Source: Ipomoea triloba (Eukaryota > Streptophyta > Magnoliopsida > Solanales > Convolvulaceae). Taken from it: a DNA stretch of 64,000 bases. The stretch spans positions 11,565,899 through 11,629,898 of the forward strand of contig NC_044930.1 in the NCBI RefSeq assembly GCF_003576645.1, written 5' to 3'. The stretch's first letter is position 1, and every line of letters starts with the position of its first letter. The notes under the pieces were generated by a model. That model was not told the DNA's origin, searched no databases, and was given only the letters and a program-made list of their open reading frames with translations. Shown here piece after piece: positions 47,401 through 57,525 of this stretch. The position numbers were made by a program, and so were the translations under genes.

Positions 47401-47527
47401 GGAAGAAGGGACAGTAGATTTGCAGAAAATCCATACCACGGATAACGTAGCAGATTTCCTAACAAAGGTAATCAATGTTGATAAGTTTACTTGGTGTCGA
47501 TCTTCCTGTGGCCTGATAGAGACGTAA
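44330..47527 (+). CDS. Copia pol: protease, integrase, reverse transcriptase, RNase H
   Basis: One long open frame to 47527; its natural start is in gag (single polyprotein in this class), so the left limit is nominal. In order: aspartic protease (WLIDSGATYHM); GAG-pre-integrase (LWHQKLGHMSEQG, CEHCITSKQ); DDE integrase (VHSDVW, FRTDNGGEY, QQNGVAERMNRT); reverse transcriptase (VKGYAQKEGIDFNEIFSPV, LDVKTAFLHGDLEEEIYM, YGLKQAPRCWY, LLYVDDMLV); RNase H (GYVDSDYAGD, TEAEYVAA, CDSQSALHL, RTKHIRVQYHFIREKV). Every catalytic motif I checked is intact. With near-identical LTRs this suggests a recently active, possibly still mobilisable, copy if the gag defect is a sequencing gap. Confidence 0.95.
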   Translation, partial: TRXLKKDCWNLPQNSNPQGNVASTSDDGSALCCEAPIAREGRKRFADIWLIDSGATYHMISRREWFHHYEPISGGSVYSCDDHALEIIGIGTIKLKMYDGTVQTVQDVRHVKGLKKNLLSYGILDNSATKIETQKGVMKIFQGALVVMKGEKIAANLYMLKGETLQEAEASVAACSPDSTLLWHQKLGHMSEQGMKILVEQKLLPGLTKVSLPLCEHCITSKQHRLKFSTSNSRGKVVLELVHSDVWQAPVPSLGGAKYFVSFIDDYSRRCWVYPIKRKSDVFATFKSFKARVELDSGKKIKCFRTDNGGEYTSEEFDDFCKKEGIKRQFTVAYTPQQNGVAERMNRTLLERTRAMLRAAGLEKSFWAEAVNTACYLVNRAPSTAIELKTPMEMWTGKPVDYSNLHIFGNIVYAMYNAQEITKLDPKSRKCRFLGYADGVKGYRLWDPTAHKVVISRDVIFVEDKLQRGEVDDSTEKEKPETTQIQVDEEFEQDSSEAEPAHEEPEPERSGAPTTRQSDRERRRPTWHSDYVMEGNVAYCLLIEDGEPSTFQEAINSSDVSQWTAAMQEEIEALHKNNTWELVPLPQRRKPIGNKWVFKIKRNGDDQVDRYRARLVVKGYAQKEGIDFNEIFSPVVRLTTVRVVLAMCATFNLHLEQLDVKTAFLHGDLEEEIYMLQPEGFEDKENQNLVCRLNKSLYGLKQAPRCWYKRFDSFIMCLGYNRLNADPCAYFKRFGKDNFVILLLYVDDMLVAGPNKDHIDELKAQLAREFEMKDLGPANKILGMQIHRDRGNRKIWLSQKNYLKKILSRFSMQDCKPISTPLPINLKVSSSMSPSNEEGRMEMSRVPYASAVGSLMFAMICTRPNIAQAVGVVSRYMANPGREHWNCVKRILRYIKGTSDVALCYGGSDFIINGYVDSDYAGDLDKSKSTTGYVFKVAGGAVSWVSKLQAVVATSTTEAEYVAATQASKEAIWLKMLLEELGHKQEFVSLFCDSQSALHLARNPAFHSRTKHIRVQYHFIREKVEEGTVDLQKIHTTDNVADFLTKVINVDKFTWCRSSCGLIET

Positions 47528-47602
47528 GCGACATGGAAAGTGCAAGGTAGAAAGAATGGTGTGAAGATATGATTGTTACAATCTAATCTTCAAGTGGGAG
47601 AT

Positions 47603-48086
47603 TGTCGGCAGAGAATGTAGGCAGCAGCCACATTAGGTAGCACACAAAGTTTGGCAAGCTACAATATTTAAATGGAGTTAGGAATGTTAGGCACCTACAA
47701 AGTTTGAACAAAACTATTTATTGTTTGGTCCCTACATTTTAGGCTAACTACAAAATGACCCCAAATCTACAACTATAAATAGGGAGGTCATTTTGCCATT
47801 CTAGCCATCCCAAATCATTCTATTCTTCCCTCATATACTAGAGATATTAGAGAGTTTGTTGAGTGTATTTCTCCTTCCTAGCAAGAGAGAATTATCCTTG
47901 TTTTCTCCTTGTTAGTTAGAGAGTGGTTGTAACTCCTATTTTCTCATAGTGAAATTCTTCTACCCTTGCCCGTGGTTTTTTCCCTAATTTGTTTAGGGGT
48001 TTTCCACGTAAAATCTGTGCCTCATTTATTTTTCTTTCTCAAATTATTGTTGCAATCTGATCTATCCCACTTCCGCGGGCGCAACA
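47603..48086 (+). repeat. 3' LTR of the Copia element
   Basis: Matches the 5' LTR over its whole length; visible differences are gtgattg/gtggttg and tttttacc/ttttttcc near the 3' end. Confidence 0.95.
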
Positions 48087-48395
48087 ATTTTTTCGTGTAA
48101 ATTGTAGGAAAATCTCTCTATTTGTTCTAGCAATGCTTGCAATAGCTCTGTTAAGCATTTCGTCGATCGAGTAGCGTGTGCTTGGATCTTCTACTCCCGC
48201 CTCATTTTTTCGTGTAAATTGCAGGAAAATCTCTCTATCTGTTCTAGCAATGCTTGCAATATGCTTGATAGCTCTGTTAAGCATTTCGTCGATCGAGGAG
48301 CGTGTGCTTGGATCTTAACTCCGCCCTTGTCCGATCAGCTCTACACCGGTGAAGTAGTCAACGAGTTCCCTCACGATCCCGAAGCCTTTACTCAG

Positions 48396-49556
48396 GTCCG
48401 ATTTTCAAACTCATTTCTGTTTTTATTTTTTGTATTTAACGATTCACCTATAATTTTCTAATTGAACTTACCTATAATTTTCTAATTGAACTTAATGAAA
48501 AATGAAAACAATAATAAGAATTGATGTTATGATTTTCTCAATGAACTCAAAGTCATTTCAAAATTTTGGATGTGCAAGGATTTCCCAAGTCAAATTATCT
48601 TGTTCTTAAAGTACTTTGATAATGAAGACAGCTCATCTTAAGCGAGATTATCCCGTTGTTAAAGAAAAAGGTTTATAGGTGTGTTTATTAATATTTATTA
48701 ATAGTAATAGTATTTAAAAAAAAAAGATATAGGAACTTTAAATATTTGAAAAATAATATTTAATTAAATAAAATTATTTTGAAAGTGTTACATATATATT
48801 GCAAAGTTACTTAAAATATTGTTGCTAAATAGTTAATTAAATAAAATAAAACTTATATCATTACTCTATAGCGTTCAAAGACTAAACTTGTTAGATGTTA
48901 TATATTTTGATGAGTCAACTGTATTTATAATTTAAAAAATTGTATCTCCAAATTTGTTTTGTAAATTGTTTGTTCAAAATTATCTAAGTGTCAAGAAGAT
49001 TTTATGAGCAGTAAAGATTTTCTAGAAGTAGCAAAATTTTTAAAATATTTAAGAAGATTTTGAAAACAGTTAAAATTTTGAAGTAGAATTTATGAAAATT
49101 CTATAAGCAGCAAAATTTTCAAGAACGAATAAAAGAGTTTTTCGAATTAACTCACAAGAAGAAGAGTTTTTTAATTAACTCACAAGAAGAAGAATTTTCA
49201 AATTATCCATGAGAAGCAAAGTTTTCAAAGAGAAGAGTTTTTGAAAAACTAAATTGAGCAACAAAGTTTTTTGATTGAGTTTCTAAGAAATAAGTTTTTT
49301 GAGTGGCAGAATTTTCTAAGGAGCACAGTTCTCAAGCAAAAGTGTCGAAGTAGATTAGAACTCTAGTGCATTTGAATTTCTACACAAATTTAAATAAATA
49401 AAGATACATACCAAATAAACAAGAATTTTAAAAGTCAATAAAGCATGATTCATAGACCATTTAGCAAGGAGTAATTTTCAAACATGTCAAATCAAACTAC
49501 TGCAACAGCCGAAGTTACATATCAAAATTTCAACATAATGCATATTAAATCACTCT

Positions 49557-49560
<4 letters not shown>
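48396..49560. other. AT-rich DNA after the cyclotransferase fragment
   Basis: Begins as the intron following exon 1. Contains repetitive 'aagaagattttgaa' / 'caaagttttt' words (48980-49320) and no exon that resembles the rest of the cyclotransferase. I see no gene here. Confidence 0.5.

Positions 49561-49613
<53 letters not shown>
49561..49613. repeat. AT microsatellite
   Basis: About 26 perfect AT units. Confidence 0.95.
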
Positions 49614-49615
<2 letters not shown>

Positions 49616-49754
49616 GGTAGGAACATGGGGTAGGAACATGATTTCAAATTTGATGAATGACTAAATTTAACATAACCACTCAAATCAAAATCAAAATGTG
49701 ATTATATATTTTAGTGTTAATTACTTAATTTCAAAAGTGATCCATTGAAACGGC

Positions 49755-50055
49755 AAATTATTGTGTAGAGGGATGTGTAGACCATGGTCCACACAGTGAT
49801 GTGTGGACCATAACAAAATGTGCATTTTTAATGTACTAAATGTACATTATTTTTGTTCTGAATGTACATTATTTTTGTACTGAGCGTACATTATACAAAA
49901 TAGTGTACATTCAGTACACAAATAATGCACATCCCCTGAATATAATGTACACTATTTTTATACTGAATGTACATTATTTTTATATTGAATGTGCATTATT
50001 TGATAGTATGATCCACACAGCTGTGTGGACCATGGTCCACACAATAATGATTGCA
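49755..50055. mobile_element. Foldback MITE with GTGTGGACCATGGTCCACAC arms
   Basis: The left arm (49755-49812) and right arm (50000-50050) are inverse to each other. Each contains the 20-bp perfect palindrome GTGTGGACCATGGTCCACAC or a one-base variant. The core has about five copies of 'gaatgtacattattttt'-type words. No target duplication was fixed. Confidence 0.65.
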
Positions 50056-50296
50056 TTGAATGATTGCATTGAAACCAACATGGTTGGCATGGTAGTTCAA
50101 CACCTATGTGCTGACTGTTGGGACGAGAATTAGTCTTCTAGCTATAATCAATTTTTATCTCAACTTTTAAATGGACCATAAATGGCTTCATGACTACTAA
50201 TATTTACTAATTTTTATCCTTAACTTTTAATTTGACCATAAATAGTCTCTTGACTATTGGTTTTATTTTTAAATTAAATTAATAAACACCAATAGT

Positions 50297-50455
50297 AAAG
50301 TGAGTTGGGAAACCTTCTCGTCTACCCCAATGACTAGCGAAAGGGCCTACATACATGATTTGGCTCGAGTCACCCGCGCTCGGAGAATTAGGGAGTCTAG
50401 CTAGGCTCTATGTGAACCCTCGGGTATCCCCCGTCCCCCCGATCAAAAAAAGTGA
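50297..50455 (+). mobile_element. Possible SINE
   Basis: A 'tggctcgagtcaccc' word resembles a Pol III B box. The sequence ends in an A run (50445-50450), and 'aaagtga' flanks it on both sides (50297-50303 and 50449-50455). No good A box is seen, so this is tentative. Confidence 0.4.
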
Positions 50456-51112
50456 CCATCCATTGAATTAACTCAATTTTTTTTATAGAAAACTAAATCT
50501 GATACCAATGATTTAATTCATTTAGTAAAAGTGTAACATAAAGTTATAAGTACTACTGGAGTTAGGTCTTTGAGTCTTTCTTTTCCATAAAAAATTTAGG
50601 CCGAGTGGACACAATATTTATGGGCTCGAGCCAAAGATTAAGGACCAAAAAGAAGTAAAAGATAAAACACCCATTCTTTTCCTGTGTGTTATATTCACTT
50701 GAGAATCTGGAGGGGGAAGATGACACATTGACACATCAGAACAGATAAGAAGACAACTCCAAACTTGATTACGATAAAGGTTAAAACCATATCCATATAT
50801 TAGCATGCACGACCCCTAAATGTTGTTATTCAGGGCAGTGTTCGATCATCAAATGTACACACGAGGACGGCTCACAACTACTTGTGGGGTAATACAAGAC
50901 GCCATTTCCTTTCTCCATTTTTCTCTCAGCCCTTCTTCATGAAAGAACCCTTATTCCACGTGTGAAAAGCCACCACCATGCTCAGCTCGCGTTCTATACA
51001 CATTATCATTTAGTTAAACCCATAACTATTGTACGTCCAACTTGGGAAATGATGTAACCTATCAACAGGTGTGACATTTAGAAACAACCTTCTGACAATG
51101 ATAAAGAGTGAC
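50456..51112. other. Region downstream of the PITH gene
   Basis: The part next to 51113 is presumably the 3' UTR of the minus-strand PITH gene. No ORF resembles a known protein. Confidence 0.45.
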
Positions 51113-54100
51113 TTACTTGTGATCAGAAGGATTAGGCATAAGCTCGTAGACAATATTTGCAACAGCATCCCTCTTCATCTGTAAGTTTCATTCAATTCGT
51201 GTTTTAGATCAATAGATTGAACATCAATAACTCCATGTAAATAAGATAATTTCGTGGAAATTATTTTACCTGGGTGGCTTCTCCTTTTAAGCCAATGTAA
51301 TGGATTTGAGTAACATCTGCACCAAAACTATCAGGGAAATGCAAGGTGATATTCCCAACACTTTGAAACTTGGAGTACCTGAATTAGTGAACTGGTGGTA
51401 TCAGAAATCGAATGCCAACAAACATATTAAACAGGCAATGGCTGCACAATTTTATCACCAAATTATCAATTTTGTTATTCAGTTCAATCATAACCACGCT
51501 ACTCATGTAATCCACATTTTAGGAACAAATTAGTCTAGCATTAAACACTTGGAATATCTCTCCTTTCTTGTCCACAGGAATGTGGTGTGAGTTCCAGAAC
51601 AGTAAATAACACTACAGAAAAGTTGACTATGGCAATAAAATAACAACAGAACAGTAAATAACACTACAGAAAAATTGACTATGGCAATAAAATGACAACG
51701 CTCATAGAGGTCATGGGGCAAGGAGCATTTACCTTGTTTGATACTCTAGGACACCTTGCAAATTTTCAGCCAAATCCCATTCCTTAAAAGTAAAAATTAG
51801 TCATTAAAATAGCACATTACAACATTACATAATAGACAATGCTAGATGCTCCTACATTTACCACTCACAAAATAGCCACTCCCTCATGTGGCAAGTTTTA
51901 ATAGGTTGAGATTTGAAATAAAATAAAAAAAAAAAAAAATTAAAAAAAAAAAAAACTATTAAAACTTGCCACATCAGGGAGTGGCTATGTTGTGAGTGGT
52001 AGATGTAGGGGTAGCTAGCATTTCCTTACATAATATACGTAGCATTCCTATATGCCATCAACATTAAATACCTGAACTGGTTGCATATTTTCAGCATCTG
52101 AAAAGTCTATACCATCTCTATTAGTAAACCTGTAGTTATTGTAGAACATTGTCAGTGCAGGGGATGAGTATGTGAGTGGCAGTAAGTTGAAAGAACTGAA
52201 TATGTGGGGAAATTGCAGGGAGCAGACATAACTCACTGCAAAGAATTAACAGACATGCATTCAAGTGACAAATTAACTAACTTCCCCATTAAAGAAAACA
52301 TAATGCATAATCATCTCCCACAAGAATCCAGGATAACTAGACTGAATATTAGCCAGCAAATTACTGATATTACAGTGTAAGATATGTCAAGGAGAAAAGG
52401 AGTAAGAAGAAGAAACACACTAACACTCTCATCTTGGAAGGACTTGTTCCATCAGCACCACCAACAATTGCAATGCTCTTGATTTTAACATCCGAAGTAA
52501 ATCTGTCGTGATTGGTTCCAAGAAGTAAATGCATCCATAAGATTTGCAGCAATATAAAATGAAATTTAGTAATTTGAAAGTGCTACCAATAATTAAAATC
52601 ACTGCAAAACAAAGGAAGATTATTTCTTCCACTCCCTAGTGGAGACTATTTTGAAAAATAAAACTAAAAAGAGGAAATTTTAATAGGTCATAGAATGCCA
52701 GATGTACAGTTTAAGTATAAAAACCAACACATGCATAGTTTATTAACTTATTTAGTTCATTTCTTTCCTAGCAGGTTGAAGCAAAGTGAAAGGAGAAAAG
52801 GGAATTCCACAGGGGTCTAGGAGTGGCCACTCCATGCCAGTTCACCTGACACCTGTTAATTACAAATCTACAAACACATTAAGCAATCAGAGCACATATT
52901 ACAATTGCTTTTCATTGGCAAATGAGGTCGACAGGCATTTTAAAGAGAGATATTAACATAAATTATTCAAATCGAGAGCAAGCATGGTATATGAAGGTCA
53001 TATCAAGACGTGGAAAACAAATTATTTGAATTATAAAATTTGTAGTTGCTTGTTAACATATAGCATAAATGCCCTTATAATGGCATATCAAACATCCAGG
53101 ACTGAGGACACACGTAAAACAGAACACACAACTGAATGTAAATGAAGCTACCAAGTAACAGTAAAACTGAAGCAGGTCAGATGGTTAAGAAAATAGCTTA
53201 TTTCTATGGAAAAGTTAGCACTCACGGGATGAAGACAATCAATTCAGGATCACCCTCATTGCTCTCCAAGTAACCCTGTGACAACAAAAAATGTCAAGCT
53301 CGGGGTGTAGACACATTCAGAATAGTAAAGCAAAAAGTACAAGAAAGAAAAGAAAGGAGGGGAAACGGGAGAAAATTTTTAATGGCTACAGATGTCTTGG
53401 TAGTAGGAGGAGAAAATTATTTGTCTTTACCATAATTTGACATTTGAGAAAAAAAAAATTCAATGAATAAAAATTTTCAAATATCCCCAAAAAATGGTTT
53501 TAAAATTTAAGGGCAGAAGAAACACCTTATAAATAATAAAAGTATCATAAGTGCTGCTAACAACAGACACATCATGTTTGGAAATAGTCCTTTAAGGATG
53601 AAAGAATCTGAGATTCTTCATGTGACAATTATAATTTATAAGCTCCTTCCTTTCAGACACAGAAATGTTAGTCTTCCACAGGTAACATAGATTTTACTGT
53701 TACCAAAGAGAAACAAGACAAACTGAAAATAAAATACATTTCATGTTTACACTTTTAGTTTCCCTCTGTACTTGCCATAAACACTTTCTACTGGGCTTGC
53801 CCAAAGTTATCTCTGGCACAAACAAGTGAAGAACTACTTGTTTGTAACCAGCATAGTACAAGACTATAATTACAGAGGGAAAGAAACCAAATACCTCTGA
53901 TGAATTAAGACGTTGTTCCCATGGTTTAAAAACAGACTTTACACTGCCTGTGACAGCCTCATTCAGAGCAGTAACCTGTTGGAGAAGAAAATCAAAGTGT
54001 CAATCTCAAAAAGTATAGATTGTTTGATGAGAAACAGAAAACAATTGCGAGAAAGGAACCCTTCCCACCAATAAGTAAAAAGTCCACTGAACATAGAAAA

Positions 54101-54533
54101 TGAAAGTAACAACAAAATCTTAGCAACAACTCTCCAGCTGTATTAGCATCAAAATAACAGTTAGCAACAACTCTCCATAAAGATATTGGCAAACTGACAG
54201 TAAAATCTTACATTCCAGCCAGATCATACCTTTCATATTAAACTCATGAATAAAATCATTGTAATATTTATGCATTTTTTAGGTGTTTATGCAGCTGCTT
54301 TTCAAAACAAAACTTGATCCCACATCAAGATTTCATTTGGCAGCTCCTTAAGACCAAAACTCTAGAAACCAACTCTAGTCTCAGTACCAAACAATCAATG
54401 CTAAACAAAGAAAAGCCTTAAACATCAGCAACCATTATGCTCAAACCATGAAAGCTATGACCCGAATTGACCAGTGACTCTCAACTCTCAAAATATAGAT
54501 ACTACAAGAATTCAATTTCCAACCCATATCCAA

Positions 54534-54606
<73 letters not shown>

Positions 54607-54985
54607 AGGAGTAGCAGCCTGCATAATTCATCAAAAGTAAAACACTCCTATAATTAAAAAAAAAAAACAAAATAATAATAATAATAATAATAATAATTTT
54701 CAAAAGTGAGAAAATTCTAGAACTAGGGTTTTATTGATCGTAAATAATTAAAGTAAAAATCCTTCCATTTCCAACTCTTGAAAGCGGAATCTCCATCGAA
54801 ATGGAGTTCTCAAGCAATAATAATACTTTAAAAATTCCTTTTTCAAATACAGTCCAGACTCCAAAGCAAACAATCAAACGCAGAAACGATGGAGGGAGAA
54901 CCTTGGAGAGGTCAATGTGTTTGTAGAGAGACCAATTGGAAGAACAATCGTGATCTCCGCAGTCGTGATCGTGAAGGCAAGCCAT
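51113..54985 (-). CDS. PITHD1: PITH domain-containing protein
   Basis: Eight exons (minus): 54902-54985, 53895-53975, 53226-53275, 52425-52502, 52072-52129, 51733-51782, 51270-51378 and 51113-51178, giving 191 aa. All junctions are GT-AG and phases agree. It starts MACLHDHDCGDHDCSSNW (a His/Cys-rich head), followed by SLYKHIDLSK. The PITH beta-fold then shows ELIVFIPFTSDVKIKSI, GGADGTSPSKMRVF, NRDGIDFSDAENMQPVQ, ITLHFPDSFGADVTQIHYIG and ends PNPSDHK. PITH domains occur in thioredoxin-like proteasome partners and in stand-alone proteins like this one. The role in plants is not established; cytosolic or nuclear location is likely as there is no signal peptide. Intron 5 holds a MITE and intron 1 holds a 71-nt A run. 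A Mutator-like MITE lies 130 bp upstream. Confidence 0.95.
51841..52019. mobile_element. Foldback MITE in PITH intron 5
   Basis: Left arm 'gctagatgctcctacattta' to 'ggcaagttttaatag' is mirrored by 'ctattaaaacttgcc' to 'ggggtagctagc'. The arms match at about 90 percent over 65 bp around an A-rich loop. No clear target duplication. Confidence 0.75.
54535..54605. repeat. Poly-A tract, 71 nt, in PITH intron 1
   Basis: Uninterrupted A run (poly-T on the transcribed strand), about 300 bp downstream of the exon 1 donor. It creates artificial poly-Phe frames. An aat repeat follows at 54673-54698. Confidence 0.95.
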
Positions 54986-55105
54986 CTTCAATTCGCTCTC
55001 TCCCCCTCTCTGTATTGCCTCTCAAAACAAGAAACGAATTGACGTACACAACCTTTCCACAGATTATATCATATCATTATACGACGACCTGCAAATATGT
55101 GCAAA
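54986..55105 (-). promoter_or_regulatory. 5' leader and proximal promoter of the PITH gene
   Basis: Only about 120 bp separate the start codon from the adjacent Mutator-like MITE, so the core promoter must lie here or in the element. A 'tataatat'-like stretch at about 55060-55075 is a possible TATA region. Confidence 0.4.
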
Positions 55106-55644
55106 GGAATTTTTGAGTCATTTTCATTTTTAGTCCTACTGTTAATTGGGCATTATCAATTTTAGTCCACTTGATTAATTTTTGCTACATTGCGGCCAGT
55201 CTTATTTAGTCCTTGCCACTTTTAGTCCGCCGTTAAAATTTTTGTCAAATGACCGTCCAAAACAGGAGTATTTTTTATCTTTTCATGCTTTGGTCGTCTC
55301 CTTGACCCTTTGCAGTGGTTTTTCTTACACATTTTCATCCAATGAAGAGGTCCGGCGAAAGCTATGTGAGCCACATTACAAAGCCATGGCTTTTGCCTGA
55401 CCTCTTCATTGGATGAAAATGTGCAAGAAAAACCACTGCAAAGGGTAAAGGAGATTATCAAAGCATGAAAAGACCAAAATACCCCTGTTTCGGACGGTTA
55501 TTTGACAAAAATTTTAACGGTGGACTAAAAGTGGCAAGGACTAAATAAGACTGGTCGCAATGTGGCAAAAATTAATGAAGTGAACTAAAATTGGCAATGC
55601 CCCAATAATAGTAGGACCAAAAATGGAAATGACTCGGAATTTTT
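55106..55644. mobile_element. Mutator-like foldback MITE upstream of the PITH gene
   Basis: Perfect 9-bp duplications ggaattttt (55106-55114 and 55636-55644) flank a 521-bp element. Its two halves are inverse over nearly the whole length: 'gagtcatttt(c)attttt...gtcctac' against its inverse at the right end, and 'tggtttttcttacacatttt' against 'aaaatgtgcaagaaaaacca' in the core. A 9-bp TSD and near-total foldback fit a non-autonomous Mutator-like element. Confidence 0.88.
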
Positions 55645-55891
55645 TGGAAAGCCACGTATCTTTCGTTTTTCTTTCATTTGGAAAACATATTTATCAACAA
55701 ATACTTTTTAAAGAGTTAATTTCACTCCATTTTTAGTCATAGATTTATACGTGACAGTCCATTTTTAGTTATTTTTATCAAAATATTCATTCACATATAA
55801 TCCTATTATTATTGTGGCATGACCATTTTTTGTCATCCGTCAACAAAATTATTAAAATATCGTTAAATACAAAAACATTTTGATCATTTTT

Positions 55892-57149
55892 ATACAAAAT
55901 GAATTTTTTTTTGAAAACAACCCACCGAAATATATTAATTAACCAACAAGAAACGCTGAATACAATCAGGAATAGCAAAGAACCAAGTACGAGAACCAGT
56001 CCGAGAAGCCGTTGCTCTAGCTAACGCATGAGCCAACGTATTCGATGATCTAGAAACAAAGTGAAACGATACATCAACAAAGTAACGTTTTAGAGCAATA
56101 CAATCACTAACAACGCAGCCAGAATAAGAGTAACTCGGCGAAGTGTCTTTCAATAAATTGCAAACCACCTGGCAATCTGAATAAATAGCCACCACCTGCC
56201 AACCGCAGTCTTTTGCCCAAGAGAGAGCCTCTTTGATGGCCATTGCCTCAGCAAGAACGGGATCCCGAAGACTTCGAACTGGACTATTACGTGCTGCCAA
56301 GAATCTCCCATCACTCGCATGCACAACAGCCGACACAAAACCCTCTTCTCTATTTGGAAAAACCGCAGCATCTACGTGAATAGTAATACCATTGTCAGTG
56401 GTTGGGGCAACTGCATGTACAGCAGAATCATTTAACGTAATACCTGAAGCAGTTTGTACCATACTCCACTCAACAAGCAAAGCATTTGACCGCCGCACCA
56501 CCTCACCCGGCTCCCATGTCTTGTTACTCCAAAGTAAATCATTTCGACACTTCCATATAGACCAACAGAGAGCCAAGCATTCACGAACAACCACCTCCTT
56601 CCTCCCTTCAATAACCTTTGAAAGCCATGCAGCAAAAGAATCACCAGGACAAACCATGGGGAGATCTGAAATAGCGTCCCATAACCTGCATGTGTGAGAG
56701 CAAAGTTTGAAAAGGTGTAATGGTGTTTCTTGAAAAGAATGGCATAATGGACATAGAGGATCAACATTAATACCACGTCCAGCCAGCGCCATTCTTGTGG
56801 GGAGAACATCACGGCCGCACCTCCAAACAAAATTGAGAATGGTGGGAGGGAGCTTAGTCTGCCATAGTACCCTCCAAGCAGTAAACTGGAATGGCTCATT
56901 CATCACCCCCTCCATCTGCAGTCTATAACCCTGTTTAACTGTGTAAACCCCTCGGACATCACCCCTCCAACACCACTGATCAGCGCAAGACAGTGAGATG
57001 GGAATCCTCATAATTAAATCCACATCCCGGTCACAAAACAACTCACGAAGTAGCGGCAAATCCCAGTCAGTAGTCGTAGGATCGATAAGGCCAGAAACCG
57101 TAGCTAGACCATGATGTACTGACCTAGGAGTAGCAATACAAAATGAATT
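55892..57149 (-). mobile_element. 5'-truncated L1-type LINE with 14-bp target duplication
   Basis: atacaaaatgaatt occurs on both sides (55892-55905 and 57136-57149). The T run at 55906-55912 is the poly(A) tail of the minus-strand LINE. Only the last 1.2 kb of ORF2 was copied, the classic result of incomplete target-primed reverse transcription. Confidence 0.93.
55935..57059 (-). pseudogene. LINE ORF2 C-terminus (zf-RVT and RNase H)
   Basis: An intact 374-aa frame: the zf-RVT region (WRVLWQTKLPPTILNFVWRC, CPLCHSFQETPLHLFKLC) and an RNase H domain (IHVDAAVFP, LAEAMAIKEALSWA, IYSDCQVV, SSNTLAHALARAT). There is no endonuclease or reverse transcriptase, because the insertion is 5'-truncated. It is open but unlikely to be expressed as a useful protein. 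Confidence 0.88.
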
Positions 57150-57439
57150 GATCCTATTATATTTTTATGTTTTTTTAAAAAAAAAAAAAAATTCATAATT
57201 AAAGACCGAAATGCATTTGTATTTAACGGCATTAAAACTGTTTTGTTAATAAAGGACCAATAATGGTCATACCACAATAATACTATAACCAAATGTGAAT
57301 GTTTTAATAAAAAAAAAATTAAAAAGGGACTACCACCTATAAATCTATAACAAAAAACGAAATTAACTCTTTTTAATTTTTTTTTAGTACTATTGACTCT
57401 GTTACAATGTAGTATATGTTCATAACTACTTTTTCAACC

Positions 57440-57525
57440 AAATGAAGCACAAAGAGCCAATATCACCTCCACTGAGGCTCGAACCCATCCCTCTCATGTG
57501 GGGGTGCAGCCGGGTGCCACTACTC
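57440..57525 (-). mobile_element. tRNA-derived SINE, second copy
   Basis: On the minus strand it has 'gggttcgagcctc' (B box), 'agtggaggtgatattggctctttgtgcttcattt' split by few changes from the copy at 42178, and 'acccccacatgagag' before it. Related to, but diverged from, that copy. Confidence 0.55.

Larger units (their letters stand above)
43233..48091 (+). mobile_element. Full-length Copia LTR retrotransposon (TNT1-like)
   Basis: LTRs of 484 bp at 43238-43721 and 47603-48086 (TGTCGG...GCAACA) differ at only about two positions, so insertion is recent. Flanks carry ATTTT on both sides (43233-43237 and 48087-48091). The primer-binding site 'tggtatcagagcc' (initiator Met tRNA) follows the 5' LTR, and a purine tract 'aagtgggagat' precedes the 3' LTR. 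It lies in the cyclotransferase exon in sense orientation. Confidence 0.96.
43168..48395 (+). pseudogene. QC: Glutaminyl-peptide cyclotransferase, exon 1, interrupted by Copia
   Basis: Without the Copia (43238-48086) and its 5-bp duplication, the exon reads MKSVKKLVPKPQQLSM..., a single hydrophobic anchor (ISLFVLAMLAIALLSI) and LYTGEVVNEFPHDPEAFTQ, then a gt donor at 48396. The last motif is the conserved start of the luminal domain of plant glutamine cyclotransferases, Golgi/ER enzymes that form pyroglutamate at N-termini. A 117-bp piece is tandemly duplicated (43228-43237 plus 48092-48198, then from 48199). The first copy has an in-frame TAG (GAG TAG CGT), and the second has a frameshift at about 48316 ('ggatcttaactcc'). 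Later exons, expected to begin with GLLYAG-like sequence, were not found downstream. The gene is broken even without the Copia. Confidence 0.8.
55713..57369. mobile_element. Inverted-repeat element split by a LINE
   Basis: 'gagttaatttcactcc...atttttagtcatagattta' at the left and its inverse ('taaatctataacaaaaaacgaaattaactc') at the right end form the terminal repeats, continuing inward around 'atcctattat' and 'ttaataaagg'-type words. The LINE at 55906-57135 lies in its middle. The immediate flanks (tttttaaa / tttttaat) match only partly, so the superfamily is uncertain, though the ends are Mutator-like. Confidence 0.65.

Noticed and set aside
54512..54703. Frame with a long poly-Phe run
   Set aside because: Translation of the 71-nt A run in the PITH intron.
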